Below, one piece after another: positions 4,468 to 6,528 of a stretch of 6,528 nt of DNA. The stretch is taken from contig JALSGI010000052.1 of the NCBI GenBank assembly GCA_026982835.1, positions 1-6,528 of the forward strand. The letters run 5' to 3'. A model generated the notes under the pieces. That model searched no databases. It saw only the letters and a list, made by a program, of their open reading frames with translations, and had not been told where the DNA came from. Position 1 is the first letter of the stretch. Each line of letters opens with the position of its first letter. The stretch comes from Planctomycetota bacterium (GTDB lineage Bacteria; Planctomycetota; Planctomycetia; Pirellulales; S012-138). Position numbers and translations under genes: made by a program.

Positions 4468-6216
4468 ATGCGTTGCTCCCTCGGTGTTGGCAAATGGCTG
4501 CTGGTGGTGCTGGCCGCCGGTTGGATTTGCGGCACGAGCCGGCTCCAGGCCAACCCCCGGCCCAACGTGATTCTCATCCTCACCGACGACCAGGGCTACG
4601 GCGATCTGCACGCCCACGGCAACCCGGTGATCCGCACCCCGGAGATGGATCGCCTGTGGGCGCAAAGCGTGCGGCTGACCAACTTCCACGTGGACCCCAC
4701 CTGCTCCCCCACCCGAAGTGCCCTGATGACCGGGCGCTACTCCACCCGCACGGGCGTGTGGCACACGGTGATGGGCCGCTCGATGATGGCCCCCGAGGAG
4801 CTGACCCTGGCTGAGATCTTTGCTGCCAACGGCTATCGCACGGCCATGATCGGCAAGTGGCACCTGGGCGACAATTATCCGCTGCGGGCCGAAGACCAGG
4901 GTTTTCAGCACGTGGTGCGTCACGGTGGGGGCGGGGTAGGGCAGACGCCCGATGCCTGGGGCAACGACTACTTCGACGATCGCTACTGGAAAAACGGCCA
5001 CGTGGAATCTTTCCAGGGCTACTGCACCGACGTGTGGTTCCGCGAGGCCATCCAGTTCATCCGCCGCAATCGCCGGCGGCCGTTTTTTCTCTACCTGGCC
5101 ACCAACGCCCCGCACGGTCCTTACCGCGTGCCGGAACACTACCGGCAGCCCTACACCCGGCAGGGAGTGTCCCGGCCCATGGACGCCTTCTACGGCATGA
5201 TTACCAACCTGGATGAGAACCTGGGTCGCCTGCGCCGGGAGCTGCGCCGCTTGGGGCTGGAACGCAACACGCTGTTGATCTTCATGACCGACAACGGCAC
5301 GGCTGCCGGATGGCGTCCGCGGGCCAGGCGCCCTGTGGCCCGAGGCTTCAATGCCGGCATGCGCGGCACCAAGGGCTCCAACTACGAGGGAGGGCACCGT
5401 GTGCCGTGTTTCTTCTACTGGCCCGACGGCGGCCTGGTCGGACCTCGGGACGTGGACCAGCTTGCCGCCCACATCGACATCCTGCCCACGCTGGTGGAGC
5501 TGTGCCGGCTGCAAAAGCCGCCCGGGCCGCCGGTGGACGGGGTATCGCTGGTGTCGGCGCTTCGCGGCAATCGGCACGTGCTGCGCAATCGCGTGTTGTT
5601 TGTGCACTCGCAGCGCATCCCCCGGCCCCAAATGTGGCGGCGTTTCGCCGTGATGACCCAACGCTGGCGATTGACGGCGCAGAACGAACTTTACGACCTG
5701 CAAGCCGATCCCGGCCAGCAACGCAACGTGGCCCAGCAGTATCCCGGCGTGGTGCGCCTGCTGCGGCAGGCGTACCGGCAGTGGTGGGATTCGCTTACCC
5801 CCACCTTTGACCGCTACGTGCGCATTCACATCGGCTCGTCCCACGAACTCGTTACGCGGCTTACGGCCCACGACTGGCACTGCCCCGAGATCAAGCAGTG
5901 CCCCTGGAATCAGGGACTGATTCAGCGGGGTGTGCCGGGCAATGGATTCTGGGCTCTGTCCGTGGAACGGCCTGGCCGGTACGAGCTGCGCCTGCGCCGC
6001 TGGCCCCCGGAGGTGGACAAGCCGCTGGAAGCAACGGAAGCGGCCGTGGAGATTGCCGGGCAGAAACTTTCGCAACCGGTAAAGCCCCGGCAGGCCGAAG
6101 CCGTGTTTGTGCTGCGGCTGCCGGCGGAAGCGACGCAGCTGCGGACCGAGCTTCGCCGCCCCGAGGCTCCGCCGCGGGGGGCCTACTACGTGCTCATTCG
6201 CCGCCTGGGGGAGTGA
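4468..6216 (+). CDS. Secreted type I sulfatase (arylsulfatase A-like) with C-terminal beta-rich domain
   Basis: A 582-residue exported sulfate-ester hydrolase (alkaline-phosphatase superfamily). Residues 1-28 are a signal peptide: MRCSLGVGKW, a hydrophobic core, then LQA with likely cleavage before NPRP. The formylglycine motif CSPTR puts the modified cysteine at C79, with P81 and R83 (CSPTRSALMTGRY). Calcium ligands are D40/D41 (LTDDQGYGD) and D275/N276 (MTDNGT). Other active-site residues fit K130 and H132 (GKWHLG), H215 (NAPHGP) and K302 (RGTKGSNYEGG). No family residue appears lost, so it should be active if a formylglycine-generating enzyme is encoded elsewhere. Residues ~450-582 extend past the catalytic fold with strand-rich sequence (FWALSVERPGRYELRL, AAVEIAGQKL, AYYVLIRRL) that may bind substrate or the cell surface. 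The substrate cannot be told; polysaccharide sulfate is typical of such organisms. Start chosen by GAGAGG six bases upstream. Divergent from the secreted-protein gene. Confidence 0.96.
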   Translation: MRCSLGVGKWLLVVLAAGWICGTSRLQANPRPNVILILTDDQGYGDLHAHGNPVIRTPEMDRLWAQSVRLTNFHVDPTCSPTRSALMTGRYSTRTGVWHTVMGRSMMAPEELTLAEIFAANGYRTAMIGKWHLGDNYPLRAEDQGFQHVVRHGGGGVGQTPDAWGNDYFDDRYWKNGHVESFQGYCTDVWFREAIQFIRRNRRRPFFLYLATNAPHGPYRVPEHYRQPYTRQGVSRPMDAFYGMITNLDENLGRLRRELRRLGLERNTLLIFMTDNGTAAGWRPRARRPVARGFNAGMRGTKGSNYEGGHRVPCFFYWPDGGLVGPRDVDQLAAHIDILPTLVELCRLQKPPGPPVDGVSLVSALRGNRHVLRNRVLFVHSQRIPRPQMWRRFAVMTQRWRLTAQNELYDLQADPGQQRNVAQQYPGVVRLLRQAYRQWWDSLTPTFDRYVRIHIGSSHELVTRLTAHDWHCPEIKQCPWNQGLIQRGVPGNGFWALSVERPGRYELRLRRWPPEVDKPLEATEAAVEIAGQKLSQPVKPRQAEAVFVLRLPAEATQLRTELRRPEAPPRGAYYVLIRRLGE

Positions 6217-6225
6217 GAACAAGCC

Positions 6226-6242
6226 CCGGGACCGGAACCCGG
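6226..6242 (+). terminator. Weak hairpin after the sulfatase stop (possible terminator)
   Basis: CCGGG (6226-6230) and CCCGG (6238-6242) enclose seven bases, starting 10 bp after the TGA. AACAA (6218-6222) and TTGTT (6249-6253) could extend pairing outward. The following sequence is only moderately T-rich (TGTTGTTCTC), so this is a weak candidate. Confidence 0.28.
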
Positions 6243-6248
6243 TGGATG

Positions 6249-6350
6249 TTGTTCTCGCAGCGGCGAGCCGCATGCGTGAGCATGCGGTTGGTGTCTGGCC
6301 GTTGCTATGCTGGCCAACCGCCGGCCGGCGCCGGCGGCTCGCCGGTTCTC
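6249..6350 (-). repeat. Repeat element R4 core, inverted copy of the R2 core
   Basis: Read on the minus strand, 6343-6262 aligns with R2 1271-1358 from GGCGAGCC to GGCTCGCC, including an identical CCGGCGGTTGGCCAGC and the sequence TAGCA.CGGCCA. It holds two modules: 6268-6287 (perfect 8-bp stem, loop GTGA, led by GGCGAG) and 6318-6337 (perfect 8-bp stem, loop CGGC, followed by CTCGCC). The two R2/R4 cores flank the radical SAM, secreted-protein and sulfatase genes as inverted repeats about 5 kb apart. Confidence 0.75.
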
Positions 6351-6399
6351 CGCAGGCTAACGCCCGCGGCTGGCCACGCCCCCAAGCCTCCACGCCTCC

Positions 6400-6440
6400 C
6401 CCGGCTAAAGCCGGGTACGTGTTTAGCGTGCTAGCACAAG
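6400..6440 (-). repeat. Hairpin plus inverted tail block
   Basis: CCCGGC-TAAA-GCCGGG (6400-6415) is followed directly by the tail block in inverted orientation (6415-6440). On the minus strand this agrees with 1398-1423 at 24 of 26 positions (ends AAACACGTAC). Relative to R2 the order of core and tail is rearranged, which shows the blocks move or recombine independently. Confidence 0.7.
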
Positions 6441-6463
6441 GTGTGATGTGTCCAAACCATAAA

Positions 6464-6522
6464 GCAAGCCGAAGGCTTGCCAGCCCAGTAGCCGGTGGTC
6501 GGAGCGCAGCGGAGACCACCGG
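6464..6522 (+). repeat. Double hairpin of a different type at the right edge
   Basis: The first hairpin is GCAAGCC-GAA-GGCTTGC (6464-6480). The second pairs CCGGTGGTC (6492-6500) with GACCACCGG (6514-6522) around GGAGCGCAGCGGA. Both stems are perfect. Neither has the GGCGAG leader or KTNA loop, so this is a second hairpin family. It may continue past the edge. Confidence 0.65.
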
Positions 6523-6528
6523 AAAGCA

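Noticed and set aside
4387..6519. Long minus-strand frame (710 residues) over the sulfatase
   Set aside because: It is antisense to a gene with a complete set of catalytic residues, is rich in His, Pro, Gly and Arg without domains, and reads into repeats at both ends.
1..6528. CRISPR array or integron attC array as the explanation of the repeats
   Set aside because: Repeats are unevenly spaced, occur in both orientations and have variable stems, with no fixed-length spacers, no cas gene, no attC core sites and no integrase.

Overview
The window is GC-rich, bacterial DNA. It carries four well-supported protein genes separated by unusually long gaps, and most of the gaps are filled with palindromic repeats. 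A planctomycete (Planctomycetota, Pirellulales-like) origin is my best inference. It rests on a secreted CxPxR sulfatase with an extra C-terminal beta-rich domain, a divergent secreted protein of unknown function, an ArsR-type regulator lacking the classical metal-site cysteines, sparse gene packing and hairpin-rich intergenic DNA. No rRNA or marker gene is present to prove it.

Layout. 1-81: a repeat element with two hairpin modules. 3-231 (minus): a weak partial reading frame with a CxxC that runs off the left edge. 306-677 (minus): ArsR-family winged-helix regulator. 678-1190: gene-free leader with an 11-bp perfect inverted repeat. 1191-1440: repeat element. 1454-2563 (plus): PA0069-type (SplB-like, COG1533) radical SAM protein. 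2564-3115: about 550 bp of hairpins, short tandem repeats and another repeat element. 3205-4287 (minus): secreted protein with two tandem PsbP/DcrB-like domains. 4288-4467: divergent promoter region. 4468-6216 (plus): secreted type I sulfatase. 6217-6528: repeat elements to the right edge.

No operon is visible. The only pair with a likely regulatory link is the divergent secreted protein and sulfatase, which share a 180-bp upstream region and are both predicted to be exported. The radical SAM gene and the ArsR-type gene each stand alone.

The most remarkable content is the repeat family. At least twelve hairpins follow one plan: a GGCGAG leader, CC, six variable bases, a four-base loop that is usually KTNA, the complementary six bases, and GG. 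Stem sequences differ between copies but pairing is kept, and modules occur in both orientations. They combine with a second conserved, non-palindromic tail block (four copies, both orientations) into mosaic elements in every large gap. I cannot name this family. It behaves like a structure-recognised dispersed repeat (REP or MITE-like), but no transposase lies in the window.
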